Below are positions 36,021-49,673 of a DNA stretch of 64,000 nt, one piece after another. A program made the translations under genes and the position numbers. The notes under the pieces were generated by a model. The model did no database searches, was not told the origin of the DNA, and worked only from the letters and a program-made list of their open reading frames with translations. Every line of letters starts with the position of its first letter. The stretch's first letter is position 1. The stretch comes from Anisakis pegreffii (Eukaryota; Nematoda; Chromadorea; Rhabditida; Anisakidae): assembly GCA_035041965.1 (NCBI GenBank), contig JAPYMA010000560.1:62001-126000 (forward strand). Reading direction: 5' to 3'.

Positions 36021-38721
36021 ATGGCGTGTCTCCAGAAGCTCAGAGAGGACGTCGCTACTCTCGAATCGTTGTTTCCAAAAAATCATGAACGATTCCAGGT
36101 TGGGTTGTCTTTTGTTAATTTAATATTTCGGTGAGTTGGTGAATCGTCCAAATAACGTTTCGCAGCAGTGTCGTCATGAAGGTTTGCTCGAAATAGTGTC
36201 AAAATGACGAAGCAGAGCAACGATAACCGTTAACGAAGGAATGTCAAATGTTGATGTTGTTATTGCAATCGCAGTTGATTATGAATGGAATACGATGTCT
36301 TACTACAGGTAGTATCGGCATCGGTTGACGAGGTGGCCGTACGATTTATCGATCCGCAAGGCAAATCAATCGATATCACTGCTAACATTCTCGTAAATAT
36401 TTATTGTAAACTTTCCTTAGTATACTATTAGTTTTATGCATTATTGGTTCGTGAGATATGAAGAGTACTGTGCGTTTTATTACTCTTAAAAAAACTGCAA
36501 CAGTTTACATTACTCACCGAATTTTATTCTTTTTGTGTGAGTGGTTAAGTGACTAGTATTTATTGTGTATTTTTTCTCTTTATCGGCTGCATAGAGTGGG
36601 TAGAATTTGCGACATTCAGCTACTATTGATTCTTTTGTTGCATCTGGAGAAAAACATTCTAGCTTCTCATTTCGGTATTTATTTTCTGAATAGAGATTTC
36701 AGAATTTCAATTACGACTAAAAATTGATGATTGCTTAAGACAAGGGAGTTGTTCTTTTATCAGTTATATAATAGTGTATTGCGGGCATGGAAAAAATTAG
36801 TGATCGGCTCAAAAAAAGTCGGTCCTCGAAATTACTCGCAACACACTCTCTGTGAAGCGTATGTGAGCCTAGTCAAAAACGATTAAATTGATTCAGGAGA
36901 ATTATCCACGTGCAGCACCTATCTGGTTCAGCGAGTGTGATGATACAATTGTGACAACGATACTTGAATCACTAACCGAAGCTGAACCACCATGTTATAT
37001 TCTGCAGCAAATGCATCAACTTGTGTCTCGTCTCTGCAGCTATTACAGTGTTACCATACCCACAGAACTACCTTCTATAGGACCTCCAGCCGATGAACTA
37101 GATGAGGGCATGGAAAGCGATGAGGAACTGATTGAAATGGAAGAAGAGCCGCGAAGAGATTCAGCAGACGACGAGGGTGTATCGGCTGAAGGTCGAGCCG
37201 TATTGGCCAGGTTAAACCATGCACAAAGGGAACAGCATCTTACGGGTACAGTCGCGGGTTCAGTGACCGCAACAGATCGTTTAATGAAGGAACTCAAAGA
37301 TATCTATCGATCCGAACATTACAAAAAAGGTTCATTTACTCATATAATTTATTAGAGATGCGCCATTTAAAAGTCGATCACTTCTTTCGAGCAGCAGTTC
37401 TCCAAAGTACCATTGATCAGAGCAAATTGTTCCGTTCATTTTTCACGCTCAGTTCACCTAATTGCCAAATTGTAAACCAAACAGTGTTTATGGTATGTTG
37501 CTGAATGCTTTTCGCCAGTGGAGAGTAGTGCTCAATATAAGTATTCTTTGTTTGTATGAAATAATTGTTGTTTAAGGTGTGTATTCAATCGAACTTGTCA
37601 AAGATAGCTTATATGAATGGCATGTAAAACTAAAGAAGTAAGTTCCATGAAAAATTTTTGTATCACACTAATTTTGTTACTCCTTTTGAAGCATAAATTC
37701 CGTTATGAGCAATATTTTAACAGTACAAAAAGAAAGATTCTGCCTGAATATTTCAATTCTTTATCTGGAAGTGAATTAATGGCTGAAAGTTTCAAGTCAG
37801 TTTTCGTCGTCAGAGCTGAGTTTCATTTGGGTGGCTTTGTTAGGTTTCTCGTTGTTTCAATATGATCAGTCAGGTTGAAGAGATGTTGTGACATGAAGGA
37901 GTATTGTTTATTGTTGGTGTGGAATAGAGTATTCTGATTATCATTTAATTTAAAATGCGATGATGTTTTAGAGTTGATCCAGATAGTTGTTTAGCAGCCG
38001 ATATGGTGACAATGATGAGGCATGAGAAGCAGGACTACCTCTTGTTCCATTTCGTTTTCAAGGAGACTTTCCCGTTTGTTTTATCTTCATCATTAATCAT
38101 CTAGCAGTTTGCCTCCGCGACTGCATCCAATTAAACTTTAAGGTTCGAGCCACCCTTCGTGCGTCTGGTATCGCCGACCATTTCAAATGGTTTTGTCCTG
38201 GGCGGAGGTGCAATTTGTATGGAGTTATTAACAAAACAAGGCTGGACAAGTGCCTACAGTGTCGAATCTCTTATTCTTCAGATTGCTGCTACTCTTGTTA
38301 AGGGAAAGGTCTGTATTCGTCTCTCTTCAAACATTCATTCTTTTCTTCATAATATTTCAGTTTATAATTTCGACAAAACTTTCGTCTGTTACTCATACTG
38401 TACGTTTGCATACCAACGTTTTTGTTCCTTCGTTGAATATTCGAGAAAGAAACATTGATCCTCTTGAGATGAGATCCCTCAGATTCAATCATTTATAATG
38501 ATGGACCCGTTTAACCATGTATAGCGATCGTGTTTATATTATTCAGTCGTGAATCATCCAGTTTTTATCGATGAATTTACGAACGACGCAACTTTCAGGC
38601 TCGTATTCAATTCGACGTGAAGGGTCAGTACAGTATGGTAAAAGCACAACAATCATTTAGTTCACTTGTACAGATTCATGCAAAATCTGGTTGGTATACA
38701 CCGCCAAAAGAGGATGGTTAA
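36021..38721 (+). CDS. UBE2Q: Ubiquitin-conjugating enzyme E2 Q (UBE2Q1/2 type)
   Basis: Seven exons join in phase: 36021-36098, 36309-36392, 36897-37329, 37577-37637, 37972-38073, 38143-38308 and 38599-38721, giving 348 residues (human UBE2Q2 375). The N-terminal RWD-like part reads [13 protein letters not shown] and [13 protein letters not shown]. An acidic linker follows ([19 protein letters not shown]). Then come [20 protein letters not shown], the UBC core [12 protein letters not shown], and the catalytic cysteine at about residue 278 in [15 protein letters not shown]. The end, [18 protein letters not shown], is nearly identical to human. The family lacks the canonical HPN motif, as here. 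UBE2Q enzymes charge ubiquitin and can modify hydroxylated amino acids. Acceptors TTTAAG at 37576 and 38142 are unusual but required by homology. The start ATG matches the family N-terminus; an ATG at 36008 is out of frame. Confidence 0.94.
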
Positions 38722-40483
38722 TGTCTTCAGTTTCACTGCTCCGCTCAAATATTTTCAATCATGTTTAAGTGATGACCGATTAATGTGTACATTTTTGTAA
38801 GCTGCGTGATCGTTATCATTACCAATCTGTCAGTTATCAGCCAACTGAACACATCTTTCACGTCGTCAGTATCACTGAATTCCAATTCTGATCCCTTTTC
38901 ATTCTCTGTTTATCATTCTATTTCGCTTATCATTATCGTTAAGTACTAGCGTTGTGTGAATAGTGGATATCCACAGATATTTAATGTTTTGCGAAGTGTG
39001 TTACGTGTGACTGATTTCATTTGGTTGAATTGCTTAGCAGACTTGTGCTAAATTTTTACATTGATATATTATAAAGTGTTTTTATATTCTTTTATGTTCT
39101 AATGTGGATGAGTGCATATTATAAAGTCTGTATAACGAGAATTCGATTTGGTGAGTCATCTAATTACCAGCAATCATCAGTCAAGTTAGTAACCATAGAT
39201 AAAGGTGACCTAATCTGGTAGGAGATAATTTCAAAGAAATCATTTGTGTTCGTTTCATCTTTACGATTTTTAATAGTGGTAAAAAGACTTGTTCGAAAAC
39301 TAGCGAGTTATCAGCTATTAATGGTTTACTGTTCATTTTATGATCACAAACTGTTTATATGACTGAAGTTATCAACTTGTACGCCCCTCTCATCTTTTGC
39401 AAATATCCAATTCAGCTACAATTTCCTTACTACAATAAGAGTAACAACAACCCTTGTGGATTAACCGACAGTTGATGATGCTAGGAGCCTTGATTTTGCA
39501 TACTTCACAATAAGGTGAATGGTCATTATGATTTGTTGATTCTGTTTGTATTAATGATTCTCAATGAATTCCTTGAACAGTTCCAAGAATTTGCTGCATA
39601 CGTATCGGCATTCCTGTGATGGTTTGTAGACGAACTGACATTCAGGGAAGTTGAATTCTGTGAAAATGTTTCTTCAACATATTGTAAATTTACTAATACA
39701 TCAGAAGCAACAGCAGCGTTGTAATTATAGCACTTCGCGTTGTTACCAAATTATATGATTGATTCTCTGTTTAATTATGTGGTTAATCGATTTTTATTAG
39801 TGAGCGATCGGTTTCTAGTTGATTCTGTCAAGCCCGAGAACTCAACATTTTACCTTCAACTTCCATTATTATTTTCATAATCATTCCAATCTGATTCCCC
39901 TCCACGTTAAACAGTCATTCGTTTCGCTTTGTTCTCGCGGTCGATTCAGTTCTCCCGCACTTTAGCAACGTGAGCGCAACCGTTTCACGCGGACATTTAT
40001 TTCACAGATTGTTTTCGTTTTAATTCTGATTCTAGGTGCAACAGTTATGCACTCAGTTCCGTTGTTTCATTAGGATACAATACCACAAAAATCAGTACCG
40101 TTCGAATCATCCTCTTTAAATATTTATTTGCTGAACTCTCCTTATTCCTCCATTCATCTTTGTGGGTTTGCACCAAATTATAATATTAATAGAATTGTAA
40201 TTTATTCACTCTGTTCTTCTATTCAAATGTATTTGCTTTCGGGCGTTTTGATGATGCTATAATATTTTAAATTTGGAGGAAATATTTTTATTCTTACGAA
40301 TTAATAAAAGTACACCACTTTGACTTTCGTTCTACCGTTAGGCGATCAAACAAAATGAGAATTTTGCGGCTTTTCAGTTTTATATTCGATCTGGTTTGAA
40401 GCAATATTAATATAACAATAACAACAACAACAATAATGGTAACAAAGTAACGATATCTGATAAGACAATGAAAATACGAACTG
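38722..40483. other. Convergent intergenic region UBE2Q-PPAN
   Basis: AT-rich, 1.8 kb, holding the 3' ends of both genes. No further gene or repeat is recognised apart from a short AAC run near 40420. Confidence 0.5.
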
Positions 40484-43400
40484 CTATTCGTAACGCTTCC
40501 GTTTATTAGTTTCCGATGAGAGTGTATGCTTATGTCTCGTGCCTAATACAGTCTTGTTTGCATTCCCTTCGCCGGAGTGGGAATGTTGTTGTAGATGGGA
40601 TGACCGTGACGCTATTGTAGCATGTTCATTCTGACCCTGTCCAACAGTTTCATTCGCTCTTTCGTCATATTCTTCACCAGTTACTGCTTTTTGTTTATTG
40701 ATCAACTTTTGTTTCTCTTCTTCGATCGCCTCCTCCTCAGCTGCTTTCCGATCCGCTACGGCCTTCAGACGTCTGATCACACGATGCTCGTTTTCCTTTC
40801 TTTGGCGTTCTTTCAGTTTCCTTCAACAGTTTAACAGGTCGAACTTCTTCATCATCGACACACAATACTTTTTGATGGGTTACAATTTTAGAAATAATTT
40901 AAGCAATAATAGGAAAATAACTTTCAAATCAAAACAAAAACTGAAAACGAACTTCTTCTTTGGAAGGTTTTGACGTAATTTCATTAGTTCTTTGGCGCTT
41001 TTTTGCATATAGGAATGATAGAGCACTTCTCCCTCATCAACACCTTCCTCGACTTTCACTAAAGTCAGTGTCAAACGAGGTCCGAGTTCAATTAATCTGA
41101 AACCTCTGCTTTTCTTCAAGAAAATTGTCTAGAAATACTACAGTTCCCCGCTAGGAATTTATTTACTTGACTATATCAATCATCAAATCTCACCTAATAT
41201 TTGTACGTTGTCCAGCCTTACAACCTCTTGTTGTAAGATCCTCAGCTAACTTCACTTCCTTTTGCTCGCCTTCAAATTCACTTTCACTCATCTGTCCGGG
41301 ACTGAAATGAGTACTTTAATCCTTGTGACGATTATGGAACAAAACCGTCAACGGTAAAAAAGAAAGAAGAAATTCATAACTGACTTCAAGAAGAAATCAC
41401 TGATATCCTTGTATTTGGAAAGATCTGGTATTTTGCCTTGGACGAGTTTCTTAGCTGCTTTACTCAATCCAGTTGGGACTGCCTTGATTGCGCTAAAATG
41501 ACCAGAAATGAGCAAATTCCAAAGAAATAGAGGAGTTTGGTTTACGATCAAAGTTGAAAAGAATTCATTAGGCACGTAAGAAGAAGAGAATAAAGACAAA
41601 AGTAAACGTGAAATCATTCAGCAGCACATAATTTTTTGCGCATTAATATTCTTTCCAATCGATCGAATGCAATACAATAGACCTCATTAAATTTGTAGTA
41701 CAGTCTATCATGCAGTATCCGAACGGTCAAATACGCAATCTCAGAGTGCAGAATTTCATTACGTCATTGAAGGTTTTCGCACCACTTGTAAAATGGTTAA
41801 AATAAGTGATTATACTGAACAACAGGATCAATCGGTTCATACTTGGCTCGGACAACAAAAAAGTGCTTGTCGGTGACTGGTTGTGAAAAAAGCTAAATAT
41901 TTGGTTCACTGCAATTGTGGTAGACAAAATAATTTCTTGTCTAGTCCCAGATGGCAATGAGGGTTTTGCAAACGTCATAAAATACGTCAAATGACAAAAG
42001 TGGAAGAGACATTAAGCGCTGATACTGCCAACGCAGAAAAATTTGTTGATGGATTTGACCAAGTGCGTTTTATTTGTTCGAGTCAGAGCAATACGTGGAT
42101 GAATATAACGATTGTCAAGATGAGGTTTCATGAGATATGTGTACTGCGTGTGAAACAATAATTATTAGTTATGAATTTGCGCAAAAAACTACACCAATAG
42201 TGTGTACTGTTTGCTTGCTGATACGATTGATTATTCGATGGAATGCTACATTGTGGGATAGTTTACATGTCAATGCTTAACGTAACGAATGCAAAAAGAT
42301 ACTGCGAACGAATTGAAGAAACAACTATGGCAATATAATTGAAGAAAAAGATAACTATGGCAAAGAATCACGTTTTGTTTGGTGATTTGAAGACGTACTG
42401 ATTTTTGAAACATGAACGAAATTAATGAGGAAGAGAGAAATACATCAGACGCCCAAGTTGTTGCTCACAAGCAAATGGATGATCATGAAATTGTAATTGC
42501 AACAGTGCCGAACAATGGTACTGTCCAAGGAGATTATGAACCAAATGAAGGAAATGGAAGAACGTGTGCAGTATATTCATCAGCTATAGTTGATTTTGAA
42601 AGATGAACCGCGTGACACTGCCAAAAAAAGTATTTGCAAAAGGTGGTTTGCTTACTTCGTTTTCTGTGAAAGAATTTGCTGCAAAAAAAACGTGTCGAAA
42701 CATTAGAGCGAAAGAAGACTAAAAATCATTTTTCTTAAAATCTGCATTCCAGCTGGCTGTTGATAGGGGAAAGGGTCATTACCCCGCAACCTGGGCAACA
42801 TATTATGCCTAGCTGAGATCCACAAAAATCAACTGAACAACTGATTTCCAAAAATCAAAACTGTATTTCTCAATTACAGCACCACAACAAAATATCACGA
42901 TCGAGAAAAACAAATAAGCAGAAGGCCAAAAAAGAAAATGCACAACCAACACTTACTAATGTCGAATATCGATCAAGTCATTTTCAGCATCATAATTCAC
43001 CATCACACATCGACGAACTTGTGAAAGTTTCATCTGTAACTGATACTTATAAGAACACTTCATGTAATACATTCGGAATGTTAGTTCCTACTCACTGTCA
43101 CATACGCTTGATCAGATATAATTGTATAAATCGCCTAAAATCTTTCATTAATTTGTCTAACCTAGCAATTAAGTAAGGCCGTACAATAAACGTAATAAAA
43201 AGAAAAGCGAAAAAACATTTCTCAAGCTCTAAAAGACTAAACTTATCAACATTTATAGACGGGAACATATTTTGAAACATGGTCTGCGTCAACTGTACAT
43301 GCTTTTTTGCACATCCAGTAAAACCATTCATAACAACGAGAGGAGCTGTTGTGAACTGCCGTTGGAAATGTAGCGACCGTCGCTGTGATGTGATGATATC

Positions 43401-44366
43401 TCGTGATAATGTATACCGCATTACTAAAACACTTACGACTGAACTGGATTAATTCTGATCAATTTCAAACGGAAGCCATGACATCTGAAAGAAAACAGGA
43501 GAAAGGTCTAAGAAAGGTGCAACCGAATCCTTCTGACGTACTTTTGAATGACAGGGTCGGTCCTTGAGGTGAACGGATGATCCGAAGTGTAAGTGACTGT
43601 TCACCTCTTGTCAAAACCATCAAATGCGTCACACCGAGCACTGCTCCATTCACCAAAAAATCTTTTAGATTATTGCGCCTTAATTCCTGAAATAATTTTT
43701 AACCTCATAAATACTATACCTTTTCAGACAACTCACTATGAAACTTAAACACAGATATGAAATCGGTAAAAGAGTTTCACTATCAATATCAACCGACGAT
43801 GTTCGAGGAATAATCTTCATTTCAGGTTCGACGGATCTACACGTCAGATAATACTTATTACAGCATAATCACGTAAAACCAACTAAAATCCCAACAATTG
43901 GAAAAGATGTGGATTTCGATTACCCTGAGTTTAGTAGCAGTAAACGGCTCCATAACAGAACGTAGGTCAAGTTCCAGACGACGTATATAACGACCCACTT
44001 TGCCGCGATGAATAACGAATGAGTGTGGTTCAGCAACAAGCTTCTTCGCATCGGACTCACCCTTTGCCTTCTCGTTCAACAACTGGATTTCTCTCCTTTC
44101 AACCGCATCTTCTTCACGTTTCTCTTTACGCGTTCGCTGAAATGACTTATAGCAATCGCTACATTTTGAAAGGGTCCAAATTCTTCAATCCATAAATTAA
44201 GAATCAGCTCTTTAAAATTTACATTGCTTGTTTCAGCAAACCTATCGAGAATCATATTTTCCATTTCTGAAACAATCAGTGTTATAAAAAATCTTACGCG
44301 CAATTTTGCGTTGCGTTTAGCAGCTGTAGATCGACGTCGAACGTAACGTTTCGCCTTCAGCCTCAT
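40484..44366 (-). CDS. PPAN: PPAN/Peter Pan (SSF1), Brix-domain ribosome biogenesis factor
   Basis: Nine exons: 44298-44366, 43924-44136, 43542-43686, 43251-43423, 42957-43033, 41385-41492, 41194-41301, 40953-41096 and 40484-40820, about 457 residues (human 473). Brix-domain motifs in order are SFVIHRGKVGRYIRRLELDL with RSVMEPFTATKLR, VNGAVLGVTHLMVLTRGE, GPTLSF, PLVVMNGF, QLTQTMFQNMFPSIN, LIDIRHYAIKAVPTGLSKAA and LIELGPRLTLTLVKVEEGVD. The tail is a Lys/Glu-rich coiled coil ending in basic residues (ETNKRKRYE), typical of nucleolar proteins. PPAN/SSF1 acts in 60S subunit precursor processing. The junction of exons 4 and 5 is the weak point: INVDK would be conserved, but the in-phase donor is GTTGAT just before it, and a two- to four-codon extension of exon 5 is possible. 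Intron 5 (41493-42956) is unusually long. Confidence 0.92.
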
Positions 44367-47300
44367 TTTGTTACTTTAAAAAAACTTGTGAATGAATTAT
44401 CACCAAGTCTGAAAAGTACAGAAATGATAAGCGAAACTGTTAAACACTGAACTGAAGAGAAACAAATCATCATTAGCGAGTTGAAATAATTTCCACCTCA
44501 GCTGAAACAATTTGTGAACGAAAAAAGAGGGATTGTAATTAATGAAAAACATGCAACAAATGAAATGTCAAATGCTGACTTTTATCAAGCACTCCTACTT
44601 GCAATAAGCACCCCGGACCGGGCCAAAGTACGAAAACAAGTAAGTGCATTGTGCAAAAAATGCAAACACCGGGCCAATGCAAAAAAAGCCCTCACGAAGA
44701 CAACTCGTATGCACTGCGATGATGGTTCACATTGGAAAAGTGATTTGTATAGGGATCTCAAGTATCGCAGAGCTGCATAACTGACTTTCAACCCTTTAAA
44801 AAGTTGTATGGGCTTCCTTAGCTATTGCGATCGAGTGTCGACGGAAATCGCTTCGTCATCCATTTGATATTAGCCAATATGTTTACTCATGAAAACCTGA
44901 ATTTAAATTCAGGTTTTGACGTGCAATCCCCGTCAACGGCGGTTCGGGCTTGTTTAATCCTTGTGTTCAGACTGCGATGAAAATCGTTACGTAGATGTTC
45001 GTGAACACTGTGATTTTTATGAGCAGGCTTTGAATTTTAAGTCTGGATGGCAGTTTGCCTTGGTTCAGCCAGACAAACCTTGGCCAGATCTGGCAGTTCC
45101 ACTGATTTGTTCTTCAGTGGGTGTGGAGACCGACTTTTTCAGCAACGGACCTGACATAAGAAATGAGCACGCGGCGGACCATTCACAAGATCCAGTCCTT
45201 GTCCTCTTGGTTAGGAAATACATCGACTGATATACAAGAGCCGATCACCGTGCTCTTAGGTTAAGCAAGGTAGATGTTCATATAAGAGAAGGACTAGATC
45301 TCCCCCCTCTCGCACCAGACACAAACACTCCGTTGTACAAAATTCTAGAGTTCTTCACCCATTAATGCGCCTCAAAATACTACGGAAACCATGTAAAAGA
45401 TAAAATAGAACACAAATTAATCGTGATCATACACAAAATCATTACGGCAATGTGCCACACTGTTCGAATTGTCTGCACACTCTAAATCTATCAATCGCTC
45501 GCATAAAGAAGTAAAAATTCTCGTATTAGTGTGAATATACGATGCATTATCAGGTGAGGTTTTATTTTTATCTTCTCACTCAAATATACCGTTGGCTCGA
45601 TATGTCACGCAACTTTGCTTAACCGCAGCAAAAGCTCTTAAAGTTGCTTGTCACCAATTCCTTGTCCTGTTTGAATCATTCGTCACTTCGACCCCAGTCC
45701 ATCTGCTTTCAATACATACTTTCTTTCAGTCGCACCTTCTCTTTGACAGTCACTATTTTAACGCTTAGACTGCCAAATTTCAATTTTTTGCTGACACCTA
45801 GCGGATCGAAGCACTAAAAACGGCTTTTGTTAACTTCAGACGATCTTTTTTGAGCTATACTCCGAAGATTTACCCCATCTGTTTAGATATTAACTTTCTC
45901 ATTCCTGATTCAATTCACGTCATCTTCGTGGGCTTGGGACCGGCATTGACAACTGTTGGCTTGTGATTTTCGATGCCTATGTTATTAGCCATTTCATAAT
46001 TTATATGTTGTTGTTTACTTCATGCTCACTATTCATTAAGATGGCAATAGTGGGAATCCAAAATATATTGCACATTAAAGGTAAAAAAGGTGAGATAAGC
46101 TATTAATAAGGCATTCCTGGACTGCATGAATAAGACTTCCGTGGCCCCACTGATAAATATGAAACTGGTTTGTCGAATTTTGTTGCTTCACATCGTGTGT
46201 GGTCAACATGTTTCAATCGGTTCTGGCCTTTTATACCACCAAGAGTTGTTGGTTTAGCACATAAAGTGTACCTTCATTGAGATTTACTTGAACTTTACTT
46301 CGGTAACAGTGGAGTACAGCTGTAGAGATCTAGGAAGAGCCAATTGGGAGTGAGGTGAAATCAAATCAATTACGGTTGTGGAACACCGATTTACTCGAAT
46401 TTACTAATAGTAAGGCCTACAACCAAGTAGCACTGGTTTTAACAATTACATGCGCTTGCAAGCAATGCAAAACGCGAACACAGAATCACTTTTACATTTG
46501 TCGACAAACCACCTTTAATTTATTGCTCATTTTGCTGTTACTCATTTTCTGAATCCTGTTTCATAACAAATAGATAAAATAAAGAAAACTACGAAACGTA
46601 ATGCAGAAGTAAAGATTTTTCTTGCTTTATAACTTTATAAAATCACATAAAGTGCACAATACAAAATAAATTCAATGAAAATACCGAACGAAAACAATTC
46701 AATCAATGAAAATACTAACGAAAGTATGCGAGAATAACAACAAAGCAAACACTATGCACTGCAAATCCAAATAATTCCTTAAGAAATATACATACATCAA
46801 TAACAGCGACGATCATATTTTTATATCTGCAAATAATAAACGTTCAAAATTCCATACATATCATCAAAAATAAATAATTCTTTCAACATAAATGACTTCA
46901 ATATGACTGCATTTCATTTACATTCAGCATACCAGTCATTCGCTGTTATGACTGGCTCTCTGATATCTGTCTTGCGAAGCACACAAAATTGTGCGCATAG
47001 TTCAGAAGCATTGCAAACAATTCATTCTTAATCGACATTTGTGCAACATGATCAAGGAAACGGAGGAGAACGAATCACAACTCTGAGTGATGATTGAACA
47101 AAATATTAGCACAATGTTACAAGATTGTTGATTCGCCTTAATTATCATATATTTTTTTGATCGACCAATCAGAACTATTATATTGGCGATCACAACGTGC
47201 TCTCGAGATTTTTCCATCCTTCGCTTTCCTTTCCTATAAGAGGCCCTACCATTTGACGGTGTTTCTCCCTATCTCCTGGCACGGTTGCCCAGAGTACACA

Positions 47301-49673
47301 TCGGGGGAGATGTCCCCTTCCTTCGCACGTTGTATAGCCGAATTATTACACTACCTCGCTAACTGGGCGGGCACGCGAAGGATTACTTTCAATTCGAATA
47401 TTATCAGTCAACAACGATTAGAATGCATAACGATTGAATAGAGCAATCTTAGAGCCAACCGCGCGTCCAAAACTCATCAACTAATAGTTTCCATACACAA
47501 TGGATAAAATAGTGTTGATAAGTTCATGAAGGAACACAAAAAAGTGTTTTGCAAAAATGATGTAATAAGATGGAACTTAATAAATTTGAAAGAATATAGA
47601 ACGATGGATATGAACAGTGAGCATTAAAAGGTAATGTTGAATTTCATGCTGGACTGAACAGTAGTTAATGGATAATAACAAATAAGTCTTCAAACAAGAA
47701 AATGTCGATAAAAAACAACGAGCAACGATAATGACGGATGTAAAGATTAATCGAATAGCACAGAAGAGCATTTGACTTGTAAATTTTAAAGGATACCAAC
47801 TGAGTGGTAAGAAACATTTGGTCAATTTGCATTAAAATGATGCACAAAGAGTTCATAAGAATGAATCATTTAACAAGAGATTACTTATTTTAGATAGGTT
47901 AAAAAAACATCTAAATTTATGGATGAGGTACAGAAGTTGGGTAGAACAATAACGGTTAGCTGATTAATGCTGTGCCTTTAAAGTTAATTTACACAGAAAT
48001 GTGCAAAATAAGTGTAAACGGGTTGTAGTAGGTGAAAGATAGAAAATTCATTACTACTACATGAGTCGAATGATTAATGCAGCAGAGATATTTTTGAACG
48101 TATGCAGATGATGAACTACCCGATGGCGAAATTCATCTTAAGTAAAAATGAGAATGCAATTATTCAACATGCATATTTTCAACGCTAGCAATTTACAAAT
48201 ACTAAAAAAATAACGCTTAGTTGAACCAGGAATATAAAAAAAGAACAGCAGAAATAAATATAAGAAGAGAAATTGAAAATGGAAATTTGAACTAAATCCA
48301 ATTAATTTCGGAAAAAAACACGATGAGTTTCTCGTATTCGTGGCACGAAAACAAAGAACGTCACTTCTGAAACTAGCCGACATCGATAAAAGGCTCTCTC
48401 GACAAAAGAAAATAAACATTCAAAATGATCACAACAAATGTTCAACAACTACATACAAAACGATGAAAAGAAATAAATGATACGCTTTCATTTAAAAAAA
48501 AAGAGAATCTAACACCTTTTATAAGATGATTATCTACGAAATATCGATAACATCAAGAGCAACGATGCAATATTCCATAATACTAGTAACAAAAAGTAAT
48601 TAGTTAACGAACGACAATATCCCGTATTGTTAATAATTATGATAACAATAAAATAGCACTGATTTCTTTTGCAATCATTCTCGAAATATATTCTGTAATA
48701 GAGAAATGCTAACCAGCGAATAAGCATAACTACTGGAAGAAAACATTCAACTGCCGATTGGTCACAAAATATTTATCTGATCTAAGCACTCACCAAACGC
48801 AATCAATTAACGGATTTATTCATTCATACATTCTGCCAAATTTCAGTTAATACACGAAATTTCAGCGAAAATTCAATTCTCAACTCTGGTAGTGAACACT
48901 ATTCAAAAATGTAAAGGCTCCACCGATGAAATCTATCCAGTTCCAGATTAATCGATGGATTTAAGACGAAAACAAAATACAAGGAATTGATTGGAAGAAA
49001 CTCTCCCAAAATAAAGTGTCGAACATTGTTGAATGAAAGTGCGGGAGCCTGAAGGTAAGCGTCAACATCAGACTAAGGCAAACATACGTGTGAGCCTAGT
49101 TGTTAGCCTAAGAAGCCTGTTCGATTTTTTGAACATTCACATTTTTCCACTAGCCTACTTCAAATTGAAGAAAGAAACAGTGGATGTAAAAGATTACGAG
49201 AGCGGATACAAAAGATTATAAAATGTGAAAGGCAATACGAGTAAAGTGCGATGAAAAAATAGGAATAAGAAAGTAGTTAAATGGATTAGAAAATTATTGG
49301 CAAGTCATTAATTGATAGCAATTATCGAAATGATAAGTTTTAAGCTGCAATTATTGCTATCTGTAAATACGAGGATTTCTATTACAAACTCAGTGATTGA
49401 AGTGATGAGCTTTTGATGTTTCCATGAATTGCCGTCAATATCCGGGCAATTTTTACGTTTTTAAAAAATCACGAACATCTTAACTATTATCTATCATCGT
49501 ATTATGCCTAACGCTGTCACTAAAGAAAACTGCTTTTTTACGACAGCACAGAATCTTCTCGAAGGGGTGGAGGTACAGAAAAAAACAACGGTACGAAACG
49601 AATCAACAGGAATACAATAACGATCAGCAGCTAAAAAATAATCGAAAAATCAATGAAGTCAATAAACAATTAC
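44367..49673. other. 5.3-kb stretch with no recognisable gene
   Basis: Contains the 26-bp palindrome at 44892. Two plus-strand frames, 44514-44780 and 44961-45230, have less extreme composition. One includes closely spaced cysteines (LCKKCKHR), but neither shows a known domain. A relatively GC-rich patch at 47235-47400 also has no recognisable product. The remainder is AT-rich. Confidence 0.4.
44892..44917. repeat. Perfect 26-bp palindrome
   Basis: AAAACCTGAATTT is followed directly by its reverse complement AAATTCAGGTTTT, with no loop. It is 525 bp upstream of the PPAN start, in intergenic DNA. Confidence 0.9.

Noticed and set aside
45238..45290. Possible 5S rRNA fragment (GGTTAAGCAAGGTAG)
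   Set aside because: Only about 12 bases resemble the 5S core, and the expected upstream and downstream stems and internal control region are absent.
47157..47441. 94-codon plus-strand frame in a GC-richer patch
   Set aside because: Composition made it worth a look, but no family motif, splice sites or neighbouring exons support it.
49033..49221. 62-codon frame preceding EDC4
   Set aside because: On the opposite strand to EDC4, with no homology recognised and length expected by chance.
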